This document shows, in pieces, positions 1-5,479 of a stretch of DNA of 5,663 bases. Within the stretch, counting starts at the first letter, position 1. Each line of letters begins with the position of its first letter. The notes under the pieces are model-generated. The model did not search any database and was not told the DNA's origin. It saw nothing but the letters and a program-made list of their open reading frames with translations. The translations under genes were made by a program, and so were the position numbers. The stretch covers positions 1 through 5,663 of the forward strand of contig JAISWA010000160.1 in assembly GCA_031271275.1 (NCBI GenBank), in the 5' to 3' direction. Source of the stretch: Clostridiales bacterium (GTDB lineage Bacteria; Bacillota; Clostridia; Lachnospirales; WQUN01).

Positions 1-328
1 AATCTTAGGCTTTGCATTCGCGTGTTAGCGCTAAAAAGAGCTAAACTACTTCATTTTTGAAGATTTTAAACCTTTCTTTTTACATTTTTCAGCAACCTGA
101 TGATTACAGTCCTGAAGCACTCCCCTTCCTTTGCACATACCCCAAGCGAAGGAACAACTCGGCGAGTGACGTGTGAGCAACGCGAATCAGGAACGAGCGA
201 GTGGATTCCTTCGCGATGAGAGACGTACAAAAAAACGGTGCACTCAGCTTTTAACCACAGCGGCACGTCAAAACGCTGAAAAACGCACAAAAGAAGGCAG
301 GGGGTCAGGTTTTAACGTCCGCGGCACG
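1..328. other. Gene-free, repeat-rich region downstream of the transporter operon
   Basis: No convincing gene is visible here on either strand. The longer open frames cross repeats, have no good ribosome site and resemble no family I recognise. Positions 1-130 are AT-rich. They contain the 10-bp palindrome TTAGCGCTAA (25-34) and a small hairpin with 5-bp arms (49-53 with 58-62). Positions 140-331 hold larger inverted and direct repeats, listed separately. No good rho-independent terminator for the operon could be identified. A run of seven T residues on the minus strand (230-236) follows GC-containing sequence, but the arms next to it pair poorly. A 30-codon frame on the minus strand (46-138) has gene-like codons and is discussed as a finding only. 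Confidence 0.6.
146..215. repeat. Nested inverted repeats (two alternative hairpins)
   Basis: GCGAAGGAA at 146-154 is the exact reverse complement of TTCCTTCGC at 206-214. A second, shorter hairpin uses the same right arm: CGCGAA (181-186) plus GGAA (190-193) pair with TTCC (206-209) plus TTCGCG (210-215). This leaves a 3-base bulge and a 12-base loop. The two folds are mutually exclusive because both need 206-214. The pattern resembles a small dispersed palindromic element or a folded 3' end of a transcript. No transposase or target-site duplication is visible, so its class is unknown. Confidence 0.55.
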
Positions 329-331
329 TCA
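223..331. repeat. Two imperfect direct-repeat copies with a ~61-base period
   Basis: Copy one is 223-270 and copy two is 283-331, about three quarters identical by eye. Exactly shared blocks are TCAG (244, 305), TTTTAAC (249, 310) and the 11-mer GCGGCACGTCA (260, 321). All are offset by 61 bases, and the left ends are offset by 60, so there is one single-base indel. Copy two runs into the last gene of the operon and includes its stop codon (331-329). Copy one therefore looks like a decayed duplicate of the stop codon and the sequence after it. Confidence 0.6.
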
Positions 332-1195
332 CTTAATCGCCGACAGCTTTATCCCCTGCTCGAAGTATTCCTGCCCGTACAGGAAAATCCACACCGCCGG
401 GGTCATATAAAACACCGACGCGGCGAAGATCAGCCCGATTTCTTCCCGCCCGATTTGCGAAAGGAATACGGAGAGCGGCTCCAGGTTCGCGTCCCGCAGG
501 AAGATCAGCGGCTGTTCCACCATTGCCCAACAGTCGGTAAACACCAGTATCACCAGCGACGCAAGCCCGCCCGCCGAAAGCGGCACCGCGATATGTATAA
601 ATTTCCGCCATTGGTTTGCCCCGTCTATCTGCGCCGCCTCAAAAAAGCTGTAGGGTATTCCCTTCATGCTTTGCCGCATGATGAACGCCGCGAACGGGCT
701 GAACCCCCAGGGCAAAATAATCGAAAGGTGCGTGTTTAAAATTTTCAGCCGGTCGGCAATGATATAATTGGAAACCAACGTCGTTTGAAACGGAAGCAGC
801 ATGAGTATGATGTAAACGCAGAAAATAATTTCCTTGAACCGGAACTTCCAAACGGTAAACCCGTAAGCCGCCGCCGTGCCCGTGACGATTTGCAGCAATA
901 CGATGGGCAGGGTCAGCCGCAGGGAGTTTACGAACATATCCAAATATTCCGGGGTCGTAAAAAACAGCGCGAGGTACTGCTCCGCGGAAACCACCTCCGG
1001 TATCAGATGGTATTCCGCGTAATGGGTTTTGCCCTCCATCGTATAATCGAACGCGTCGTATTGGTCGCCGTAGTTCCGCGCGATTTCCCCGGGCTTCATG
1101 AACGAGTTGGTCATAATAATCAAAATGGGCGCGATATACACAAGCGCCACAAGGGCGAGGAATACTTTCACAGGCAGCGTTCTGGCTTTTTTCAT
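329..1195 (-). CDS. ABC transporter permease, MalG/UgpE-like (CUT1 type)
   Basis: This is an inner membrane channel subunit of a carbohydrate-type ABC importer, 288 residues, normal for the family. Six membrane segments can be drawn at roughly 10-29, 88-113, 122-143, 155-173, 205-224 and 253-273. A long extracytoplasmic stretch (about 31-87) follows the first one, as usual in MalG-like proteins. The cytoplasmic EAA loop that contacts the ATPase is clear: FEAAQIDGA at 185-193 with the conserved Gly192 and Pro205. The start codon lies 9 bases after the stop of the other permease gene. A GGAG at 1208-1211 is 12 bases upstream, longer than ideal, so expression may depend on coupling to the gene before. 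It is the last gene of the operon. The substrate is not determinable, but sugar or oligosaccharide is the usual one for this family. Confidence 0.93.
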   Translation of the reverse strand: MKKARTLPVKVFLALVALVYIAPILIIMTNSFMKPGEIARNYGDQYDAFDYTMEGKTHYAEYHLIPEVVSAEQYLALFFTTPEYLDMFVNSLRLTLPIVLLQIVTGTAAAYGFTVWKFRFKEIIFCVYIILMLLPFQTTLVSNYIIADRLKILNTHLSIILPWGFSPFAAFIMRQSMKGIPYSFFEAAQIDGANQWRKFIHIAVPLSAGGLASLVILVFTDCWAMVEQPLIFLRDANLEPLSVFLSQIGREEIGLIFAASVFYMTPAVWIFLYGQEYFEQGIKLSAIK

Positions 1196-1204
1196 GTCAC
1201 CGGT

Positions 1205-2038
1205 TCACTCCGCATACTCGGACTTTTTGTCTGCTATAAAGAACACCACCACCAACGCCGCAATCAGCAGCGTCACGATAAAGGACGCCGCCGTCAGGTT
1301 CTGGTAATTAAGCAGGTTAAACTGATTGTTCATGTAGTGCTGCAGCATGTAAATCTTTTCATTGGGATATGAGCCCGCCAACATATACAGCTCCCGGTAA
1401 ACTTTGAAGGAATTGATGAACGACATTACAAACATGATGAACAGCGAAGGAACCAGATAAATCAGCGTAATGCGGAAAAACATACGGGATTTTCCCATGC
1501 CTTCAATGGAAGCCCACTCGTAATATTCCTTGGGGATGTTCGCCAACCCCGCCAGGGTGAGCACCAAGTTGTAGCCCATGTTCCTCCAAATATACACGCC
1601 TACCGCAATCGCGAAGGAATGCTCCGTCTGCAGCCAGTCGGTGGTAACGCCGAGGAACCCGCTGAGCAGCCCGTTGGACATAAACAGGCTTTGGAAAAAG
1701 AACGCGGTACAGGCGGACGGGATGATTAGCGGCGACATGAACAGCGTTTTAAGCCAACCGCCGCCGGATAGTTTGAACAGCAGGTTTCCGATTAAAAGGG
1801 GAATGATTAAATTCAACGGAATCGCCACCCCGATAAATTTAAGCGTATTCACCGACGCAAGCTTAAACGCGTCGCTGCTTAACAGCTTGATAAAATTTTC
1901 CGCCCCGGTGAAGTTCCCGTGGCTGTCGCCGGTGGCGTAACCTAGCGACAGCACGAAGGGAACGAGGAAAAACAGGGAGATTCCGGCCAGACTGGGCACG
2001 ATGAACAAAAAGGCCGTTCTGTTTTCCGATCTATACAT
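1205..2038 (-). CDS. ABC transporter permease, MalF/UgpA-like (CUT1 type)
   Basis: This is the partner channel subunit, 277 residues. The N-terminus (TAFLFIVPSLAGISLFFLVPF, about 8-28) is typical of sugar ABC permeases. Membrane segments are visible at about 9-31, 65-90, 99-121, 143-165, 191-212 and 246-268. The EAA-type loop is present in diverged form (EYYEWASIEGMGKS, 171-184, with Gly180 and Pro197), so Glu-Trp-Ala-Ser replaces the textbook Glu-Ala-Ala. The extra N-terminal helices of enterobacterial MalF are absent, as expected for the short UgpA-like form. The ATG is only 4 bases after the stop codon of the preceding binding-protein gene, with its AGGAG inside that gene's end, so translation is almost certainly coupled. 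It should pair with the MalG-like subunit encoded next. Confidence 0.93.
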   Translation of the reverse strand: MYRSENRTAFLFIVPSLAGISLFFLVPFVLSLGYATGDSHGNFTGAENFIKLLSSDAFKLASVNTLKFIGVAIPLNLIIPLLIGNLLFKLSGGGWLKTLFMSPLIIPSACTAFFFQSLFMSNGLLSGFLGVTTDWLQTEHSFAIAVGVYIWRNMGYNLVLTLAGLANIPKEYYEWASIEGMGKSRMFFRITLIYLVPSLFIMFVMSFINSFKVYRELYMLAGSYPNEKIYMLQHYMNNQFNLLNYQNLTAASFIVTLLIAALVVVFFIADKKSEYAE

Positions 2039-2042
2039 GAGA

Positions 2043-3416
2043 CTACTCCTGCAAATAGGTATTCAATCTGAACTGTAAATTTTCAGCGGCGCGCTCCGCG
2101 GTCTGCGACCCGTCAAAAAACTTCTGTATTTCTTCCCCTATAAAGCCTTCGAGGTAAGTGTCCCTGTTTTCCCTGACGGAAAGCCGGGACGCGATATCAT
2201 TAAAAGCCTCCACATTCTTGTCAAAGTCGTAGTCTTCCGGCGCGTAGCCTTCCGCCGCCGAGCTTTCGTATAGGAAGCGGGACAACGCCGCCATGCCTTT
2301 TTTGTTGACGGAAGCGTACATCAGCTCCGGGGAGGACTGCATTTCTTCCGACAGTAAAAACCGGATGAAATCCGCCGCCAGTTCCGGGTTTTGGGTGTTG
2401 GCGTTGATAGCGGGCTCCAACCACATGGTAGAGAAAACGCCCTGCCCGCTTTCGTTGGCGTTCAGAAAGAAACCGTCATAGGAATGAATGCCCGCGCTCG
2501 ACATGGCGGGGCCGTATAGGGAATATTGGCTGAGCACGGAATCCTCGCCCTGCTCCGCGTACTGGAACTGCCCTTCCCGCGCCTGAATGTCCAACAGCAT
2601 TCTGATAAATTTCTCGTTATTCACGTCCGCCGTGTTGTTAAGCAAATCAATGTATTCCGCGAAATCAAGGCTAAACGTTTCCGACGCTATCTGCGCGGGG
2701 TCCATTCCGTGGGTGCCGCCGTCGATTACCTTGGCGTCCGGGTATTTGTCCGCAATCGCGATCAAATCCGTCAGCGCCTTGTCTTCGGCGGGTTCCTTGC
2801 CCACGTAAGCGTCGTGCAATTTGTACGCCGTGAAATGAAAGCACATGGGAACCACGTACCGCTTGCCGTTGTACAAATACGCGTCCATTACGCCCATGTG
2901 GTATTCCTCCGGCGTAAGGTCAAGGAATTCGTTTAAATCTAGCAGCGCGCCCCTGTCCGCCAGTTTATCCCAGGATATGCGGGACACGTCGATGATATCC
3001 TCCCCGCCGCCGCTCATCAGCTCGGTGTTGATAATCTGCGAATATTTTTCCATGTCCCGGTCCGCCGCGTAGGAGGAAACGATGTTTATTTTCGTTCCGC
3101 TGTGGCTTTCCTCGTATTTTCTGGCAGCGAGGGTTAAAAACTCGCTTTCGAAAATGGTGGTGACGGAAATTTCACCGATGGGGGCGGACCCCGCGGCGGT
3201 TGGCGCAATCGCATCCAAATCGGCGGCAGAACCGGTAGTTTCCGGCGCGGTAACGGAATTAACCGCGCTCGCCGTCGCCTCGGTTGAAGTTTCCGTTACG
3301 GCGGAAGTCCTCGCGTCCGTCGCCGTAACGCCTTGCGCGGCGGGGGCGCAGCCCGGCAGCGCGAACGCCGCGCAAAGCAGCCCGGGCAGTAAAACTTTTC
3401 TCAGGAATTTTTTCAT
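2043..3416 (-). CDS. Extracellular solute-binding lipoprotein of an ABC importer (family 1 type)
   Basis: A 457-residue substrate-capturing protein. The N-terminus has a basic start, a hydrophobic stretch and a lipobox Leu-Pro-Gly-Cys with Cys23 as the probable lipidated residue. A low-complexity linker rich in Ala, Thr and Ser (about 24-82) follows, a likely tether to the membrane surface. The globular part begins near 83 and has the usual LAARKYEESHSG (96-107) and SGGGEDII (135-142) segments. FIRFLLSEEMQSSPE (350-364) is another family-typical block. It aligns with the neighbouring binding protein from here to the common C-terminal YLQE, so the two are paralogs. AGGAGG at 3422-3427, five bases from the ATG, supports this start. 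The next gene is a permease 4 bases downstream. Assignment to a sugar-type (SBP_bac_1/8) family rests on motif recognition, and the ligand is unknown. Confidence 0.92.
   Translation of the reverse strand: MKKFLRKVLLPGLLCAAFALPGCAPAAQGVTATDARTSAVTETSTEATASAVNSVTAPETTGSAADLDAIAPTAAGSAPIGEISVTTIFESEFLTLAARKYEESHSGTKINIVSSYAADRDMEKYSQIINTELMSGGGEDIIDVSRISWDKLADRGALLDLNEFLDLTPEEYHMGVMDAYLYNGKRYVVPMCFHFTAYKLHDAYVGKEPAEDKALTDLIAIADKYPDAKVIDGGTHGMDPAQIASETFSLDFAEYIDLLNNTADVNNEKFIRMLLDIQAREGQFQYAEQGEDSVLSQYSLYGPAMSSAGIHSYDGFFLNANESGQGVFSTMWLEPAINANTQNPELAADFIRFLLSEEMQSSPELMYASVNKKGMAALSRFLYESSAAEGYAPEDYDFDKNVEAFNDIASRLSVRENRDTYLEGFIGEEIQKFFDGSQTAERAAENLQFRLNTYLQE
2046..2050 (-). promoter_or_regulatory. 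Ribosome binding site for the MalF-like permease, inside the preceding gene
   Basis: On the minus strand AGGAG is formed by the last two sense codons (CAG GAG, Gln-Glu) of the upstream binding-protein gene. It is followed by 7 bases to the permease ATG at 2038. Stop codon and start codon are 4 bases apart, the arrangement expected for translational coupling. The other binding-protein gene ends with the same Gln-Glu codons and the same AGGAG at 3495-3499. Confidence 0.75.
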
Positions 3417-3491
3417 AGAATCCTCCTAAAATGAAATGAATTGCGTTGATATACCCACTTGAAACGTCTACAGTCTAACCTTTTCACAAGT
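3417..3491 (-). other. 75-base gap between the two binding-protein genes
   Basis: This gap is much longer than the 4- and 9-base gaps elsewhere in the operon. It carries the strong AGGAGG (3422-3427) of the downstream gene. A weak imperfect hairpin is possible between ACTTGTGAAA near its start and TTTCAAGT in the middle. No clear promoter or terminator is seen; TATATC is the only -10-like hexamer and has no good -35 partner. A GTG-initiated 24-codon frame spans the gap (3487-3413) and is described as a finding. The gap may tune the ratio of the two binding proteins by RNA processing or separate initiation, which is inference. Confidence 0.5.
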
Positions 3492-4802
3492 TTACTCCTG
3501 CAAATACAGGGTCAGCTTCGACTGCAAATTCTGCGCGGCCTGTTCCGCGCTTGTCTCCCCGCCGAAGTACCGCTCCATTTCCGCTCTGACGAAATACTGT
3601 ATCTGCCGGTCGTTATAATCCGTATGGGTAAGCCGGTTGGCGAGCTTTTCAAACGCGGCGATATTTTTTTCAAGGTCGAACCCTTCCGGTATAAAAATCC
3701 CCGAATTCCGATAACTTTCATAGTTCAGCCGCGCCATTTCGGCGGCGGCTTTTTTGTTTACCGGTGAGAAAAACATTATTTCCGGCGAGGTTTGCATTTC
3801 GTCGGAGAGCAAGAAGGTTATAAATTCGGCGGCAAGCGCCTTGTGCTGACTGTTGGCGTTTATGGCGGGCATAAAGTTTAACAGCCCGTTTGCGCCTATC
3901 CGGTTTTGACCGCCGCTGCCGGAAATAAAAAACATTCCCGTGTAATCAATCACGCCGAGGGAGCTTTCCAACGGCGAATAGGCTTGAAAGATGGTAATCA
4001 ACCCGTTGAGGCTGCCAACCCTATCCCCGGGGTAAAGCTTGCCCGCGTTGTGCAGCGCCTGTACACTTTTAAGCAGCGACACAAACGTCTCGTTGTTAAC
4101 GTCCGCTTTTTTGTTTTCCATGTCGATAAAATCTTTGAAATACACATTAAAAACATGGGCGGCTATATTGATTTGGTCGAATTTATTGTGGCGCTCGGTG
4201 CCGTAATTGAAAAGCGGCGTGTCCAAATTGTCCGCAAGGGCGAACAGTTCGTCCATGCTTAAATCCGTCGGCGGTTCCGCGCCTATAAAGTTGTTCCTGT
4301 CAAAGTCCGCGTCCCGTATAGCCACGTCAAAGGAAAAACATAACGGAACCGTATAGCGTTTGCCCTTGTACAGGAACGCGTCCAGTACGTTTTGGTAATA
4401 CGCGCCTTCCGGGAAAGTCAAATATTCGTTTAAATCCGCGAGTTTTCCCCTGTCCGCCAACTTCGACCAGGTGATTTCCCCGACGCTGATAATGTCCTCC
4501 CCGCCGCCGCTTATCAGCGCGGTGTTTACCTGTTGGGAGTACCTTTGCACGTCGTTCTCATACGCCATCCCGTTAATTTCGCTGCTGTCTTTGAACAGCG
4601 GAACAATATCGACGTTGACCCCGGCATGGCTTTCCTCAAACTTTCGCGCGGCGGCGTTTAGCACTTCGTTTTCAACGAATACGGAAATCGTCAGCGTTTT
4701 CCCAGCGGCGTTTTCATTTGCGTATGCCGCGCCGCCAAAAGGCGTCCAGACCGCGCATACCGCCGCCGTCAGCAACAGCGCCCTTTTAAAAAACTTTTTC
4801 AT
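3492..4802 (-). CDS. Extracellular solute-binding protein of an ABC importer, secreted form
   Basis: A 436-residue substrate-binding protein, first gene of the transporter operon. The N-terminus has KKFFKR, a hydrophobic core and a signal-peptidase-I site after Ala-Tyr-Ala (26-28). The only cysteine in the leader, Cys16, follows Val15 and does not form an acceptable lipobox, so this protein appears not to be a lipoprotein, unlike its paralog. The mature part has LNAAARKFEESHAG (48-61), SGGGEDII (98-105), KLADRG (114-119) and FITFLLSDEMQTSPE (about 327-341), all shared with the paralog. It has a longer segment around 71-86. GGAGGA at 4807-4812 is well placed for the ATG. Its leader has a stem-loop just upstream. 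In a single-membrane cell an unanchored binding protein could be lost, so retention needs another explanation. The ligand is unknown. Confidence 0.92.
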   Translation of the reverse strand: MKKFFKRALLLTAAVCAVWTPFGGAAYANENAAGKTLTISVFVENEVLNAAARKFEESHAGVNVDIVPLFKDSSEINGMAYENDVQRYSQQVNTALISGGGEDIISVGEITWSKLADRGKLADLNEYLTFPEGAYYQNVLDAFLYKGKRYTVPLCFSFDVAIRDADFDRNNFIGAEPPTDLSMDELFALADNLDTPLFNYGTERHNKFDQINIAAHVFNVYFKDFIDMENKKADVNNETFVSLLKSVQALHNAGKLYPGDRVGSLNGLITIFQAYSPLESSLGVIDYTGMFFISGSGGQNRIGANGLLNFMPAINANSQHKALAAEFITFLLSDEMQTSPEIMFFSPVNKKAAAEMARLNYESYRNSGIFIPEGFDLEKNIAAFEKLANRLTHTDYNDRQIQYFVRAEMERYFGGETSAEQAAQNLQSKLTLYLQE

Positions 4803-4826
4803 GTCGTCCTCCGGTCTTCCAAAATA

Positions 4827-4879
4827 AAATACCCGTCCTTGCAGCGGGAATTTTACCGGGCAGGGGCGGGCGGGTATTT
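4827..4879 (-). promoter_or_regulatory. GC-rich stem-loop in the operon leader (attenuator or terminator candidate)
   Basis: AAATACCCG (4827-4835) is the exact reverse complement of CGGGTATTT (4871-4879). The pairing extends to 12 positions with one mismatch on the minus-strand transcript. Inside it, 4837-4842 can pair with 4860-4865 (one mismatch) and 4845-4847 with 4856-4858. On the minus strand the structure is followed by TATTTTATTTT-like sequence, a modest U-rich tail. It ends 24 bases before the start codon of the first binding-protein gene. It could end hicAB transcripts, attenuate the transporter operon or stabilise its mRNA; the sequence does not decide between these. Confidence 0.5.
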
Positions 4880-4894
4880 AATTCTTTGTTATTA

Positions 4895-4909
4895 ATTTCC
4901 TAAGGAAAT
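4895..4909. promoter_or_regulatory. 15-bp perfect palindrome, candidate operator
   Basis: ATTTCCT, a single central A, then AGGAAAT form a perfect inverted repeat in the AT-rich stretch between hicB and the transporter operon. Its size and position suit a binding site for a dimeric regulator acting on an operon promoter here. No regulator gene is in the window, and no consensus -35/-10 pair could be identified nearby (no TTG-containing -35 on the minus strand in 4880-4956). Confidence 0.35.
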
Positions 4910-4956
4910 ATGAAGATATTGTGATTGTTTTGTTTTTATGATTCGGCGGTTTCCGG

Positions 4957-5184
4957 TTATACTGCATTCAACATAATAGACTCACTGCTTCCATACATTT
5001 TGGGCATTGGTATCTGCATTCCCATTTCTGCCATAACTTCTAATTGTAATTGTACCGCTACCTGTATTTCTTTTATTGCTTCTTCCATCGTACTGCCATG
5101 TGCCATACATCCTTTTAATTCCGGTACGCTCGCAACGTATATTTTATCCGATTTATCATATTGAATTACTACTGAATACTGCAT
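4957..5184 (-). CDS. hicB: HicB-like antitoxin, short form
   Basis: A 75-residue antitoxin predicted to bind and neutralise the HicA toxin encoded just upstream. The N-terminal HicB fold is plain: YSVVIQYD (3-10), then YVASVPELKGCMAHGST (16-32) followed by the MEEAIKEIQ helix. It stops soon after a short MQIPMP segment (56-61). It therefore lacks the C-terminal helix-turn-helix or ribbon-helix-helix DNA-binding part found in longer HicB proteins, so direct autoregulation of its promoter is less certain. The ATG at 5184 is preferred over an in-frame TTG at 5199 because a strong GGAGGT lies 7 bases before it and homologs begin with M-x-Y-x-V. It starts 16 bases after the hicA stop, in the usual toxin-first order. 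Confidence 0.88.
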   Translation of the reverse strand: MQYSVVIQYDKSDKIYVASVPELKGCMAHGSTMEEAIKEIQVAVQLQLEVMAEMGMQIPMPKMYGSSESIMLNAV

Positions 5185-5191
5185 TGTACAT

Positions 5192-5197
5192 ACCTCC
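5192..5197 (-). promoter_or_regulatory. Ribosome binding site that fixes the hicB start
   Basis: GGAGGT on the minus strand, 7 bases before the ATG at 5184-5182. The alternative TTG start at 5199-5197 overlaps this site, so it would leave the motif unused and is unlikely. Confidence 0.75.
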
Positions 5198-5200
5198 AAA

Positions 5201-5440
5201 CTATAAATTATATTCCTTTATGATATTGCGTAATTGCTTTACTTGATATTCCTTTGCTTTGTTTCCGTCCGGCTGAATGTTCATGTACTCCTTTATTCCT
5301 TCGTGAAAATAAATCGCATGGGAACCATTCTGCCTTTTAAAATCGAATTTTAAATCAGTTATTAGATTAGTAAAATCGGCAAAACGAATATTATTATCTG
5401 CCCTGCCGCTTTTGACCGCATTATAAACGTTCTCATTCAT
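5201..5440 (-). CDS. hicA: HicA-like mRNA interferase toxin
   Basis: A 79-residue protein of the HicA (YcfA-like) toxin family, small double-stranded-RNA-binding-fold proteins that cut mRNA and inhibit translation. The key motif is NGSHAIY with the probable catalytic His41. It is followed by YMNIQPDGNKAKEYQVKQLR (52-71) and a last helix, the layout of Firmicute HicA proteins. The second histidine often seen in GSHH is Ala here, but the conserved first one remains. AGGAAG lies 8 bases before the ATG. The gene starts 39 bases after the kinase stop codon and is followed by hicB, the canonical order. The DNA is visibly richer in A and T than the transporter genes, which suggests a separate origin. 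Cellular target and activity are inferred from the family only. Confidence 0.88.
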   Translation of the reverse strand: MNENVYNAVKSGRADNNIRFADFTNLITDLKFDFKRQNGSHAIYFHEGIKEYMNIQPDGNKAKEYQVKQLRNIIKEYNL

Positions 5441-5479
5441 AAATCAATCTTCCTATCCTAATTCATATCTTACATTTTC

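Noticed and set aside
25..62. Palindrome plus small hairpin as the operon terminator
   Set aside because: The 5-bp hairpin (49-62) is AT-rich and not followed by a T-run on the minus strand, and TTAGCGCTAA is too short to form a terminator stem. Both lie more than 260 bases from the operon's stop codon.
66..290. 74-codon open frame on the minus strand after the operon
   Set aside because: It is composed mainly of the inverted and direct repeats, has no ribosome site and no recognisable motif. A spurious frame through repeats is more likely.
1..331. CRISPR array
   Set aside because: Only two diverged repeat copies exist, with no regularly spaced unique spacers and no cas genes.
173..739. 188-codon open frame on the plus strand
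   Set aside because: It lies antisense to the MalG-like permease and runs into the repeat region; the product is very rich in Arg, Pro and charged residues and resembles no family. It is a shadow of a GC-rich gene.
785..1372. 195-codon open frame on the plus strand
   Set aside because: It is antisense across the junction of the two permease genes, whose own frames show clear membrane segments and EAA loops. The antisense product has no recognisable domain or ribosome site.
3082..3429. 115-codon plus-strand frame rich in Ala, Val and Ser
   Set aside because: It is the complement of the low-complexity linker and signal region of the lipoprotein gene, which has a proper start, lipobox and ribosome site on the minus strand.
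4925..5164. 79-codon plus-strand frame with hydrophobic stretches
   Set aside because: It is antisense to hicB, which has a strong ribosome site and clear family motifs; no evidence for a membrane peptide gene here.
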